Assembly (NCBI GenBank): GCA_028023455.1 | Contig: JAQFVV010000036.1 | Coordinates: 6,135,576 to 6,199,575, forward strand | Length of the DNA: 64,000 nucleotides | Direction: 5' to 3' | DNA from: Epiperipatus broadwayi | Taxonomy: Eukaryota; Onychophora; Udeonychophora; Euonychophora; Peripatidae | Shown: positions 12,881 through 23,103 of the stretch, one piece after another | Layout of the letters: each line of letters starts with the position of its first letter | Numbering within the stretch: the first letter of the stretch is position 1 | Position numbers and translations under genes: made by a program | The notes under the pieces: generated by a model | Seen by the model: the letters and a program-made list of their open reading frames with translations, nothing else | The model's database searches: none | Told to the model about the DNA's origin: nothing

Positions 12881-14131
12881 AGATGCTAATCATTTTTTTG
12901 AGCTTATCCGGGATATTAAATTGACTAAGAATGATATTTTGGTAAGTTTTGACATTGTTTCACTTTTTACTAGTGTACCTGTAAATGAAGTGATTCAAGT
13001 TTTTAAAAAAATATTCAGTTGCCTAATTTTGCTGTGGTTTTGATTAAACACTGCTTATTGAATACATTTTTTGTTTTTGATGGGCAGATGTATAAACAAA
13101 CATCAGGTCTAGCTATGGGTTCACCAATTTCTCCAGCATTAGCTTCTATTTTTATGGAGGATTTGGAAAATAAAATTTTGACTTTAGCAGTTAAAAAACC
13201 ATCTATATGGCTGAGGTATGTTGATGATACCTTTGTTATTTGGCCTCATGGTAAGCATGCTCTTGATGACTTTTTTAATTTTTTAAACTCTCTTCACAAC
13301 AATATTAAATTTACCATGGAAATAGAAAATAATAATCAATTACCTTTTTTAGATGTTTTGATTGAAAGAAGGGAAGATGGTTCTTTATCCCATGGTATAT
13401 ATAAAAAACCAACACACACTGGGAGATATCTGCATTTTTCCTCTCATCACCATCCTGCACAACTATTTTCAGTGGCAAAGACATTATTGGATAGAACAAA
13501 GAGACTTTCTGATGATAGCCATTTTCACCGGGACCTTTTTGCTACTAATAAAATGCTTCTTCATAATGGTTTTAATTACAAAATTATTAATAGGGCTTAT
13601 ACATATCAAAAGAAAAAAGATTTTGATACATCAAAAATTAAGACAATTTTGCCATATATTAAAGGAGTAACTGATAGAATTGGTAACATTTTAAAGAATA
13701 ATAATATTCACACAATTTACACTACTTATAAAAAAATTAGTGAAATATTTCCTCTTCCTAAAGATAAAATTGCTTTGGAGTGTCATGGTGTGTATGAAAT
13801 TCCATGTAGGGTCTGTCCACATACATATATAGGACAGACTAATCGTAGAATAAATATTAGAAAGGAAGAACACATTCTGGCAGTGAGAGAAAAATCCAAT
13901 TCATCAGCTATTTATTCTCATATTAAATTAACAAATCATGATATCAATTTTGAAAAAACAAATATTTTAGCAAAAATTGAACAATATGACCAGAGATTGC
14001 TAAGAGAAGCTATAGAGATTTTTAAAAGGCCCAAGAGCATAAATGAAAGATGTGAGTTAAAGAAGATTAACAACATTTGGAAGAAACTATTGGAAGAGAA
14101 AATAAATTTTAAAACTTCTCAACCAATATAA
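12881..14131 (+). pseudogene. Penelope-like RT plus GIY-YIG endonuclease, 5'-truncated (right copy)
   Basis: Starts inside the reverse transcriptase with TDANHFFELIRD and motif A in ILVSFDIVSLFTSVPVNEV (about 12939-12995), then must shift one base back around the T5A7 run at 13000-13011 to continue as PNFAVVLIKHC... From there motif B, YVDD, the linker and the GIY-YIG domain match the left copy almost residue for residue through the shared C-terminus FKTSQPI. No N-terminal domain or start codon is present. The frame break is probably a one-base indel in the homopolymer; TTTTAAA in the right register is a formal -1 slippery heptamer, but Penelope-like elements are not known to use one. Confidence 0.93.
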
Positions 14132-14468
14132 TTTAAATATGAGGAGAAAGAAAACGATAAAAACGATTTTAAATCTCACATGCATTCTTATGATTTGAGA
14201 AAGAGGACGCTCTGAGGAAGGTACTTGATATTGTACTGAAACATCAGCATTTAGCTTTTTCACTACACGGAATATCCCGCAAATAGTAATAATAATATGA
14301 CATATATATATATAATGTTTATAATGTTATTGTCTGTATTTGTCTTATATGTGGAGCTAAACATTAAAAGTGATTGAATATTTTATACATTAATGCTAAT
14401 GTTTAAACTGGGAATATTTTAAAGTCTTCATTTAATTCATTCTGCCTAGTATTATATATAAAATATTC

Positions 14469-14817
14469 AAGGCAAAACTCTCCATAGAGTAGTGCCACCC
14501 TGTGCCAACTAGAGTAATCAATGGATGCCAGAAGGCTTGTGCATAAAATCCCTATCTAATGCCAACTCATTCAATATCTCCAAACTAGTTTCTGGCTTGT
14601 GGCCTTTGTCAGTGAAGAGCTTTGGATCTGAGAGCACTGCATCTAGATCTTAGGATCTAATGCAACCCTCCAGCAACCACCTTTTATCTCTACTTAACTC
14701 CAAAACTATAAGAATGAAATTGAAAACACAAAAATATTTCAATCTAAGCTCAATAGCTTATATAGTCATATGGGTCTGAACTCAATTCAGCACCCACACA
14801 TTTTGGTGTCTTTGGAT
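14469..14817 (-). mobile_element. Family A ribozyme element, long copy, hammerhead mutated
   Basis: Antisense orientation. Landmarks shared with other copies: GGCAAAACTCTCCATA, AGTAATCAATGGATGCC, TAGTTTCTGGCTTGTGGCC. On the minus strand the ribozyme region (about 14576-14622) reads CTGACAA instead of CTGATGA and GTT instead of GTC, so the core is broken. This copy keeps the element's 5' region (out to about 14817), shared with the copy at 53506-53835. Confidence 0.75.
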
Positions 14818-14863
14818 CTTAAACAACCATAGCCACCACTATTCTATTAGGCAGGATTGGTGT

Positions 14864-14986
14864 TAAACCATTAAGCATCACATGATCACCATCTCTTGTA
14901 CTAGCACAATTGTTTATAATCAAGGCAAAACTCTCCATACAGTAGTGCCACTCTATGCCATCCAGAGTAATTAATGGAAATACAGA
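14864..14986 (-). mobile_element. Family A partial copy in head-to-tail array with 14469-14817
   Basis: Antisense 3' portion (AAGCATCACATGATCACC to CCAGAGTAATTAATGG). Its landmark CAAGGCAAAACTCTCCATA at 14921 repeats that at 14469, about 452 bp away in the same orientation, so the two form a direct (head-to-tail) partial dimer. Such tandem copies are typical of ribozyme-bearing retroelements that pass through circular or concatemeric RNA. Confidence 0.6.
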
Positions 14987-15209
14987 TAACATATCCTGTT
15001 TTAGAGTAAATTTGTGCGTGTGATGGAGTGATGATGTCTTTCTGATCTTCACAAAATTACCTAAACATTTAAATATTGTGTTATTTTTTTGAAAGTAGTA
15101 GGAAACACTAAGAAAACCATATGTTTCTATGGAATAATGCATTAGGCAGGTTGTGAATTGTACCTTTATGAGGCACTTAGTCATATATTTATTGTAGTTG
15201 TTCAATTCT

Positions 15210-16050
15210 CTTTTGTTATAATATTACTTACATTTATGTAATAAATTTCATTTTTTATTTATTTGGTCTCATATCAATTCACTCTTTCATTCATCACTTT
15301 ATTTATCTCATTTTGGAATAATTAAGCTTACAAATAATAACCATTAGTATGTTTAGTTATTCTGCAACATGTTATAATTCCATTAACTTTACTGATGTAA
15401 CAATTAGGGTCCACTTTTCTAGGATCCTATATTCAATCTGTTGGCTGTTGTGGGCTTAAATGTGATAAGTAAAAAGATTTAACAAGGCGCACACTATATA
15501 GCTATCCTGATGTACATGACACTCAATGATTAAAAATATTTTTAAATATGAATAAAAAAACATAAAATTGACTTAGTTAATCTATGATCTAAGTTATGCA
15601 TAATTCTGCACTGTCCATGCATTATATGCATTATTTGTGATGTGTAAATTGATGATTGATTGAATGAACTACTCTTTCTTTCTCATTTCATTTACTTTTA
15701 CAGTAGGTACCATAAATTTTGGCCAAATATTCTTTAAAATGATAATATTGGTGTTGCAAATTCAAATAGTTGGAGGTTATAAAACATTTTTGCATGTGTG
15801 GATTAATTATTACAAATATTTTGTTATATAGAAACGACACTATAAAAAATTCTAATTAGAAGTCAAAAACAAAAAGGTTCATATGATATGAGCAAACACA
15901 ATGGCAAATTGTTAGATAATGTTATACCAATACTCTACTGAATTAAAATAATTAGTAATTGCATAAAAAGTAGATTTTATTCTAATTATATTTACAAGAA
16001 TTTTGACATTTATTAGAAGCATCTATAATTTTTAAAATTCGGCAGTTATT
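15210..16050. other. AT-rich stretch without recognisable features
   Basis: No coding, RNA or repeat signature recognised on either strand. Confidence 0.45.
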
Positions 16051-16313
16051 AAACACTAAAATTGCTAATTTTGACATGTCAAATTGATCCTATTATTAAT
16101 AATTTGATTAAAAGTAAATATGTGACATTTTGTGATTGTCAGAACAATAAATTAAATGTGGAACTTTATAACCAATATAAAATTATTAAGACAAAATTTA
16201 ACTTACAATGTAGCTAAAAATGATAATTGGTGGATTAAAACTGTAGAGGAGATAAAAATATTGACTAATTACGTATTATCATTAATTTTTGCTATATAAT
16301 ATGAATAATATAT

Positions 16314-16730
16314 GTGCTTTGGGGAGTTCTATTAAATCGATCAGACATACTTTCTTATAAGAAGACAATGATGTTCCAAAAAGATGGAGACATAATTTTT
16401 TCATTACAAATAATGACACCCACTTTAGGCTGCCAGGCATCTTACTATGGTGAGACTCAGGCTAACCTTAATACAAGAATTTACCAACACAGGTATGTAT
16501 ACAACAGGGTTAAAAATAAAAATGAAGGAACATCAGTATTCTCGGACCACCAAGCAGCTACAGGCCATGTATTCGAACCCAGTTCTGCCCAAATAATTTG
16601 TACAGAGAAGAGTGATGCCAAAAGAAAAGTTAAAGAAACTTTTTACATAGCAAATGATCTCAGTGCTATTAATAGAAGAGAGACATGCTTTGCTCTCTCC
16701 AAACAATGGATTAACCAATTAAAAATTTAA
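16314..16730 (+). pseudogene. Penelope-like GIY-YIG endonuclease fragment (PLE3)
   Basis: The open part from about codon 35 reads TLGCQASYYGETQANLNTRI, then YQHRY, SVFSDHQAATGHVFEPSSAQ, and ends INRRETCFALSKQW. The same order (GCxAxYYGET, QHRY, F..H...GH.F, INRRxTCFxxSKxW) occurs in the PLE at 57.5-58.4 kb, identifying it as the GIY-YIG end of a related but diverged Penelope-like element. The first part of the frame (about 34 codons) is not related to the PLE. No reverse transcriptase precedes it; a possible LINE relic (VELYNQYKIIKTKF in plus-strand frame) lies just upstream at about 16155-16200. Dead, 5'-truncated. Confidence 0.8.
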
Positions 16731-17099
16731 ACTCATTTGCATATGTGTACAATAAATCACAACAGTCTTCATTCACAAAGCTATGAGTATGAGATTCAAA
16801 CATTAAATCTTGAAAGCACTAAGCAGACGTATTACACATTATAATATAATTATAGCTTCACTAACGCATGTGAAAAAAGTCACATATTTATAATTATAAT
16901 TTATTTAATAACTTAGATTTGGATAAAAATATTCAGTTCAATAAAATTAATCAGCTCTTTGGAATACTAATAATGCAAGGGCCTGTAGGTTCTGAGAATA
17001 TCTGGAGAAGTTTTACAAATATAGGAGTGTAAGGGCTTATGAAACTGTGCCATTTGATAGGCAAGATTGCAGTAATGAGTATTAAATATATTAACCATT

Positions 17100-17520
17100 T
17101 ATTAAATAGTCTGTATAGAGTTGTACATGAATGATTATTGGAGACTAAAGAGGATTTCAGAGAATCAAGAAGCAATGTAGGTGTAGTTTTTGTTGCCAAG
17201 AAAATGCAAAAAAAAGAGGAACAAAAAAGTGATTTATATCTTGCGTTTATTGATTTGGTCAAGGCATTGCACTCTAATTAATTGAACAAGTCTCTAATTT
17301 GAAATTAGTTGACTGTCCACAAACATTTATTTGTATTATACAACCTTTATATAATGAAATAAAAGGAAATATTAATATTATTAAAAAATCAGGATTTGAA
17401 ATAAAAATTGGTGTTAAACAAGGATGTGCATTTTCTTTAACTCTGTTTACAATTTTTATGACAGTGATCTTTGAAACAGTTTACAGTCAGCATAAGCAAT
17501 CAAGTATCAAGTTATGATAT
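17100..17520 (+). pseudogene. LINE reverse-transcriptase relic (motifs A and B)
   Basis: Plus-strand pieces read QKSDLYLAFIDLVKALHSN (17216-17276; family motif A LxFIDLxKAFDS, with the catalytic aspartates altered), then, after a stop, DCPQTFICIIQPLYNEIKG and IGVKQGCAFSLTLFTIFM (motif B GVKQGCxLSPxLF). Motif C (YADD) is not seen. This is the RT core of a common invertebrate LINE group; the fragment at 18900-19200 may be the C-terminal end of the same insertion. Confidence 0.75.
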
Positions 17521-18899
17521 GGTTGATAATAAAATTTTTATTTGAATCAATTAAAAGCAAAAGCAAGAACTTTATTTTTTTTAATTCTGAATTTAAATAC
17601 TAAGGATTATGCTAATTTTATCAATTCAAAATATGATATACAGTGAAGCCATGAACTACTTGTATCAACACAGACAACTTCATTTATACATTATCAAAAA
17701 ATATAATCAATAACAAATTAAAAAAAAACATTAAATTTTGTAAATTTAATACATTTTACAATACATGAGCAGTTATTTTTCTATCTATGAGTGCCATTTA
17801 TGACCACAATAAAAAAATAGTAAATAAATTTTGCAATAGCTATTTTTATTTGAAGCAGTAAGTGTGGTTATGATTTTTTAATAAAATTTCTTCAAGTTAT
17901 TTTGAAAGTACATATATTTTATTCTTTCTTTTTTATTTTTTCTCAATTTAATATGCAATATTTTATCCAATAAAATATTTTGTAAGTGTAATTCGATAAC
18001 TTTTACACAAAAAGTTGATCCTAACTTAAAAACATCAAAACAATTAGAGAGATCAGAATTTCTTGATAACAAGACCACTACTATAAGGTAAATATTACCC
18101 AGAATGTATTTAATTGTAATAAAAGCAAGACATTTCATTGACTTTATTTTAAAAATAAAAATATGATATACTAAAATTTTTTCTTATTCATATTTTTTCA
18201 TTGAATGACTGAATGAACATACACTCAGTAAAATGTATATAACTGCCCCCTCAATTTATTATTAATAACTATATTATTATTATTATTTAAAACTTTTTTT
18301 ATTCATACTATAATTTTAATTTATGTATGCATACCATATATATATAATTTTTCGGTTATGTACATTTTGAAATGTAATGTATACTTGCACAGTTCAAAAT
18401 AAACAATATGTATTCAATTCTAATTAAAGTTTATTAACAAAATGGAGGTATTGCAAACAATGTACAAAATATATAAGGGAAGCTTGGAATAAAATATAGC
18501 GGATATTAAGACTCTACTGTAATATGCTTAATATTTTGAATGCAGCATATAATGACTTTAGTAATTCTTCCTTATCAGCAAGTTGTGGGAAAAGTCTTCA
18601 GTAATATTTAGCTTTGATAACTAACAGCTTGACAATGGAGTCTAATTAAAATTATTGGTAGCTTTTTAAGTAGAAGGGTGAATTTAACTCTTGAGATGCG
18701 GCATAGATTTCAATATCCTATTGCTTTTAGTAAATTAAAGGATCACAAGTTTCTTTCTCAGTGAAATAATTAAAGCAATTATCAATATGCAAAACTGTTA
18801 TTTACTTAATTTACTGCCTGCAAGTCAGCTATGGGTAAATTTTTGATATAATATGCAAGAATTAAAATATTCTGTTTGTGAACATTCGGTAATATTTTC

Positions 18900-19200
18900 A
18901 AAATACAATGGTAAGATCAGAAGACTAAACTGATACTGTAGAATCCTCTGGTGTAAATCCACACCTTTATTGGATTGGACATGTCAAAGAAAACAATAAT
19001 ACAAGACTTTCTAAAAGTGCATTTGGTAGTGAGGCATGGCTTCTTACAAGAAGTTGATTTCGCTTACATTTTAAAATTATCTAAAAGATATTGTAACAAT
19101 GTGTTGTGTGGGTGGATTTACTAAGATGATATGGAAAAGATTAGAATGCATTGGAGAGCTACAATTAGATATGCTATTGAGGTATTTCAGGAAAAAAATT
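18900..19200 (+). pseudogene. LINE C-terminal relic
   Basis: In broken frames: WIGHVKENNNTRLSKSAFGS (18973-19032), matching the LINE C-terminal pattern WxGHVxRMxxxRLPKxxxxGEL, and DMEKIRMHWRATIRYAIE (19129-19182), matching the basic DRxxWR region. Distance and order agree with the RT relic at 17.1-17.5 kb, although the intervening 1.4 kb is unrecognisable and may contain insertions. Confidence 0.6.
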
Positions 19201-19569
19201 TTCATAGGAATTAAAAGATAGCACTGCAACATATCAAATAAATGGGAAAAGTAGATGAGTATGTACTATATATAAAGTGCATCTTTTAGTTCAATTAATT
19301 TGATAATCACCATAAAATTCATGTCTTGGATAGTTTTATTTATCTTTTTTGTGAGTCTGAACTGTCATGCTTGTATATGAGTGACCTCTGCTGCTAATGT
19401 GTCAAATCATTAAGCTTCAATAATTAAAAACAAGCAGAATTTATATATTTTAAATGCTAATAAAATATAATAAATTAAATATATATTGCAAGATATAACT
19501 AATGCTGCTTATTGAAAAGAAGCAATGCAAATATTAAGCACATTTTCAATGGTTTATCCGAAAGTAAAG

Positions 19570-19850
19570 TAATATTAGTATTTCAGATTTTCCACTCAAT
19601 GGATAACTTTTAGATAAGCACTTGGCTTTGGGTTGGTATTTTTAGATCTAGTGTCAGAACCTACCCTGGCACCTCTCTGAGGAGTGCCAAATCACAAAAC
19701 CATGGTCAGGGGTTTGGGGGGTTCCTGACAGAGATATTTTAAATTCTGGCTCTGACTAAGCATTTATCACAAAGCTTGTTGAGGAATTGGCAATCCTCAT
19801 TGTTTATAACTTACAAGCTTAAGAGAATAGGGTCATGTGATCTATGATTC
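19570..19850 (+). mobile_element. Family D ribozyme element (core mutated)
   Basis: About 280 bp matching 54985-55235 (opposite strand). The ribozyme region is 19672-19712: CCTCT, CTGAGGA, GTGC, GGTC, AGGGG are all present, so stem I and the first core box survive, but the second box reads AAAA instead of GAAA and stem II is damaged. The 3' end (TACAAGCTTAAGAG ... GGGTCATGTGAT) carries the CATGTGAT motif also found at the ends of family A. Confidence 0.7.
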
Positions 19851-20214
19851 TTATTTTGACTAATATTAGTATTGTTTTAATTTATTATATTTTAGTGATG
19901 GAGTGATTGTAGTATTTTTTATAAATGAATAGTACATAACAAATATTTTGAAGTTCAAATAAAAGTTTTTGAACTTAAATTATGGCAAAAGAAAATAAAG
20001 GTGAATGGCTATATTGTTTCTATACTTAAATCTATTTTACCAAAATTTTTTCTTTAACTATGCTTATCATTTTTTAAAATTAAAGATTCCATCTATTGAC
20101 AAAAACTAAAACTAATGTCACAAATACTAAACACAGAAAAAATTGTGATCTCAGCAATATGGTAATAAAAATAAATGAATAAGTTGAAAAATCAGGGAAT
20201 TGAACTGAAAGTCA

Positions 20215-20385
20215 CAATAATGAGTCTTGCATTGGTGATCGAGAAGTCAGAGCGACTGCCTTACACTTGCAGGCAGTTGTCCAGGTTGCAGGTTTGCATC
20301 CCAGCCGATGCTATGACACTTTGTCACAATAATGAAAAGTTGCATGAAAGAGTTAATCCTGTGCTAAACAGAAAAAAATAATTTT
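20215..20385 (+). repeat. Family C tRNA-derived SINE copy
   Basis: Contains an A-box-like TGATCGAGAAGTCAGAGCG followed by GCAGGTTTGCATCCC (B-box-like) and GCCGATGCTATGACA, shared with 54683-54800 and 59440-59535. The order is that of a tRNA-derived pol III promoter, but acceptor-stem pairing is absent, so it is a SINE rather than a tRNA gene. Confidence 0.65.
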
Positions 20386-20889
20386 TTCCTTATACTTTCT
20401 AATGAGTTAGAACAATTTAGATATAGTATTGAAAAAGCTTTCCTTTTCATTTCCACCTTACAATTAAAGAGAAAGACTCTTCTTAGGTCAATAATTTATA
20501 TTTTTGTTTAAACAAATAATGTAAATGACATCCTTGACAACTATTTTGATATAAAACAACTCAATTAATATTGTTTTTTAAGACAGTCATTTATATAATC
20601 AACACTTAAATTTTCTTCAATATTTTGTTTCCTTCTTTTTCCATCTTGTTAAACTATTGAGTAAACCTGTATTAATTAAATGAAATGTAAAGAAAAAGGG
20701 TTAAATAAAATAAATTATTATTATCATTAATAATAATAATAATAATAATGCTTATAATTTTTAGTTTTTCTAAGTGCTATTCAGATGCTCTATATTGTCA
20801 ATATGGCGTCCACATCAGAATCCAAGATAAAGTTTGGCGCGAATTAGACTTCATGAATATATAGCAACATTAGAGCACAGACAACATAT

Positions 20890-22977
20890 GTGAACACAGC
20901 TGAATTAAATTTGCAAAATGCAAAACAAATCCCTAGATTTAGAAGGGCCAATCAGGATGACCTGAATGAAATAAATGATATAAATATGAATCAATATAAT
21001 AACGATGTGCCTTTACAAAACGTTTGGTTAAAAGAAGAAGTGGAAGAGATAAATCGCAGATTTAATGAAATCATACTGAAAAAATTATTCATGTCATTTA
21101 AGAGATTTTTTTCAAATAAGTCAATCATCTTAGCAGCAACAGATAGAAATTTCTCTTTATACTAGTTTCCAAAGGAATTACTATATAATGAGTTATCTAA
21201 CAACAAAATGTGGAGCTCAGTTTCAACCATAGGAGAGCATACCAACTCAAGATATCTGGCGGTAGAATTCATTAATGAAACACAATGTATAGATTTTCAA
21301 AAAAAAATTAAGACTTTGGAAAATTATGCTCTTGTGATTGTAGATAGAGAGATGCAAAACTATCACATGGGCACTATTAAAAATACCTATTTTGGGTATA
21401 ATATACATGATTTCATAAAAGTAATGAAACCCTTTGAGCAACCGATATACATGAAGCCAATATATCGCTCAGACATGCCTACACTAGTTTATTCAAACAG
21501 TTTTTATTTCAAGATCAAAATGAATGAAGGCATAAGACCTGAAGACATCCCAAGCATAATAATGGATCAGGAAGCAATATTGGCTATACAAATTAAAGGA
21601 CTTAGGCCACAATGTTTTGTGTGGAAGTAGAGATCACCTGGCAATAGACTGTGGAAGAAAGCACAACAACAATGACCAGTCAACAACAAAAACACAGCAA
21701 ATATTAATTAAAGAATATACAACAGAGCAACTGGAACATCAAGCAAACCCAGACAAGAAGATAGAAAATTCCAAACACCCAGAGACTGGCCAAGAAATAG
21801 ATGACATGCAAAAAATAAAAAAAATGGACAGAAATGACAGATAAAGAATATACAAAGGAAAGAACAGAAAATCAGCCAAGGTCAGATAAGAAGAGAAAAT
21901 ACACCAAACAAGAAGAGTGTGACCAAGAGATGGATGACAAGCAAAAAAATTATAAACAAATAGATGATATACAAAGAAATAAGAAGCAAAGTTTGCTGAA
22001 AGTTGCTGATCAGTCAGTACTATCACAGCTGCTTGAGAAGGACAAACTAACCAATGAAAAAAAAGGCAAAAGAATGGAAGTCAGTCCAAAACAGATAAAG
22101 CCTCATCAAAAAAAAAAAAACAATAAAAAAAAAGGAAATCAAGATAACAATCAAAGACTGAAATCTGAGACTGAAATAGAAGATACACCTGATGAACACC
22201 AAAGATCAAAAATAGATATAGACAGTATAAAAAAAAATAATAAAAAAATGTGGAGAAATAAACCAACCAGATGAAGAAGGTATAATTGAACCCACAGAAA
22301 ATAAAACAAGTACAGACAAGAAAATAAAACACACCAAACACATTGAGGGTGACCGAGAACCAGATGACATAAAAGGGAAAAATAAGGAACTGGATAGCAT
22401 ACAACATAATAAACAAAGTAAGCAAAAAACAGATAAAGAAGATACAATGGAAGCAATGGCAGACAAGAACATAAAACACATCAAACACATTGAAGCCAAC
22501 CGTAAACTAGTTGGCTTAAAAGTGGAAAATAAGTCACTAGACAACATACAGGATAATAATATCCAAAGTAAGCTTAAAATGGCAAACCAGGAAAGGCCTG
22601 CTCAGCTCGATGAGCAAGAGAGATTAAACAATGAAAAAGAGGATAAGAGAATTGCAGCAAAGATAAGCCATATGAAATGTGACCAACAAAATCAGCCAAA
22701 GAGTGCAAATAAAGATTACACACAAATTATGGCACTTGAGACTGAAACTGAAGATGTGATTCAGGTAGATAGAAGATGCAAAATTTCAACCAAAGTCATA
22801 CCATGGTCAACAATTATTAATAAAACATCTGCTGAAATGATGGAGGCTATTACTCCAGATCTGCTTACCCAAATAGAAATGCACACTGAATATAGACGCA
22901 AACCAGGGCATTCACCAAAACAAGATAGAAGATATAAAAAGGTGAGAATTGAAGAAGAGAATCCTCACAGTGAGTAG
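20890..22977 (+). pseudogene. LINE ORF1 (nucleic-acid-binding, CCHC), broken
   Basis: The first 250 codons are one frame interrupted by TAG at 21163. At about 21611 the CCHC knuckle CFVCGSRDHLAIDC (C-x2-C-x4-H-x4-C) is split by loss of one GT from a GTGTGT run. The rest (to 22977) jumps among three frames at A-runs and encodes a Lys/Glu/Gln/Asp-rich disordered region with at least four degenerate repeats of a block like DKKxKHTKHIE...DDIQ (units begin near 21750, 21885, 22315, 22462). LINE ORF1 proteins bind element RNA; this one cannot be made intact. Confidence 0.75.
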
Positions 22978-23103
22978 AAAATATATAATCAGGCTGTAGC
23001 AGTGGATGAAGAGAGTGGACTGGTGTTTCAAGATGCAGTAGAAATCGAGGAAGAAAAGTACGAAGACATGAATTCCTTAACTCAAAAAAAAAAAAATTAT
23101 TAA

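Larger units (their letters stand above)
11585..14303. mobile_element. Penelope-like element insertion PLE1: two head-to-head copies
   Basis: Two 5'-truncated Penelope-like copies meet at 12881 with their 3' ends facing outward. Arms 11611-12882 (minus copy) and 13032-14303 (plus copy) are both 1272 bp and nearly identical; the 149-bp centre (12883-13031) belongs only to the plus copy and encodes its reverse-transcriptase motif A. The junction shares only ACAG/CTG microhomology. TA-rich sequence on both sides (about 11573-11584 and 14302-14313) might be a target-site duplication but is low complexity. Four differences between arms were noticed, several at CpG/TpG, so the insertion is young or the arms are homogenised. 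Confidence 0.85.
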
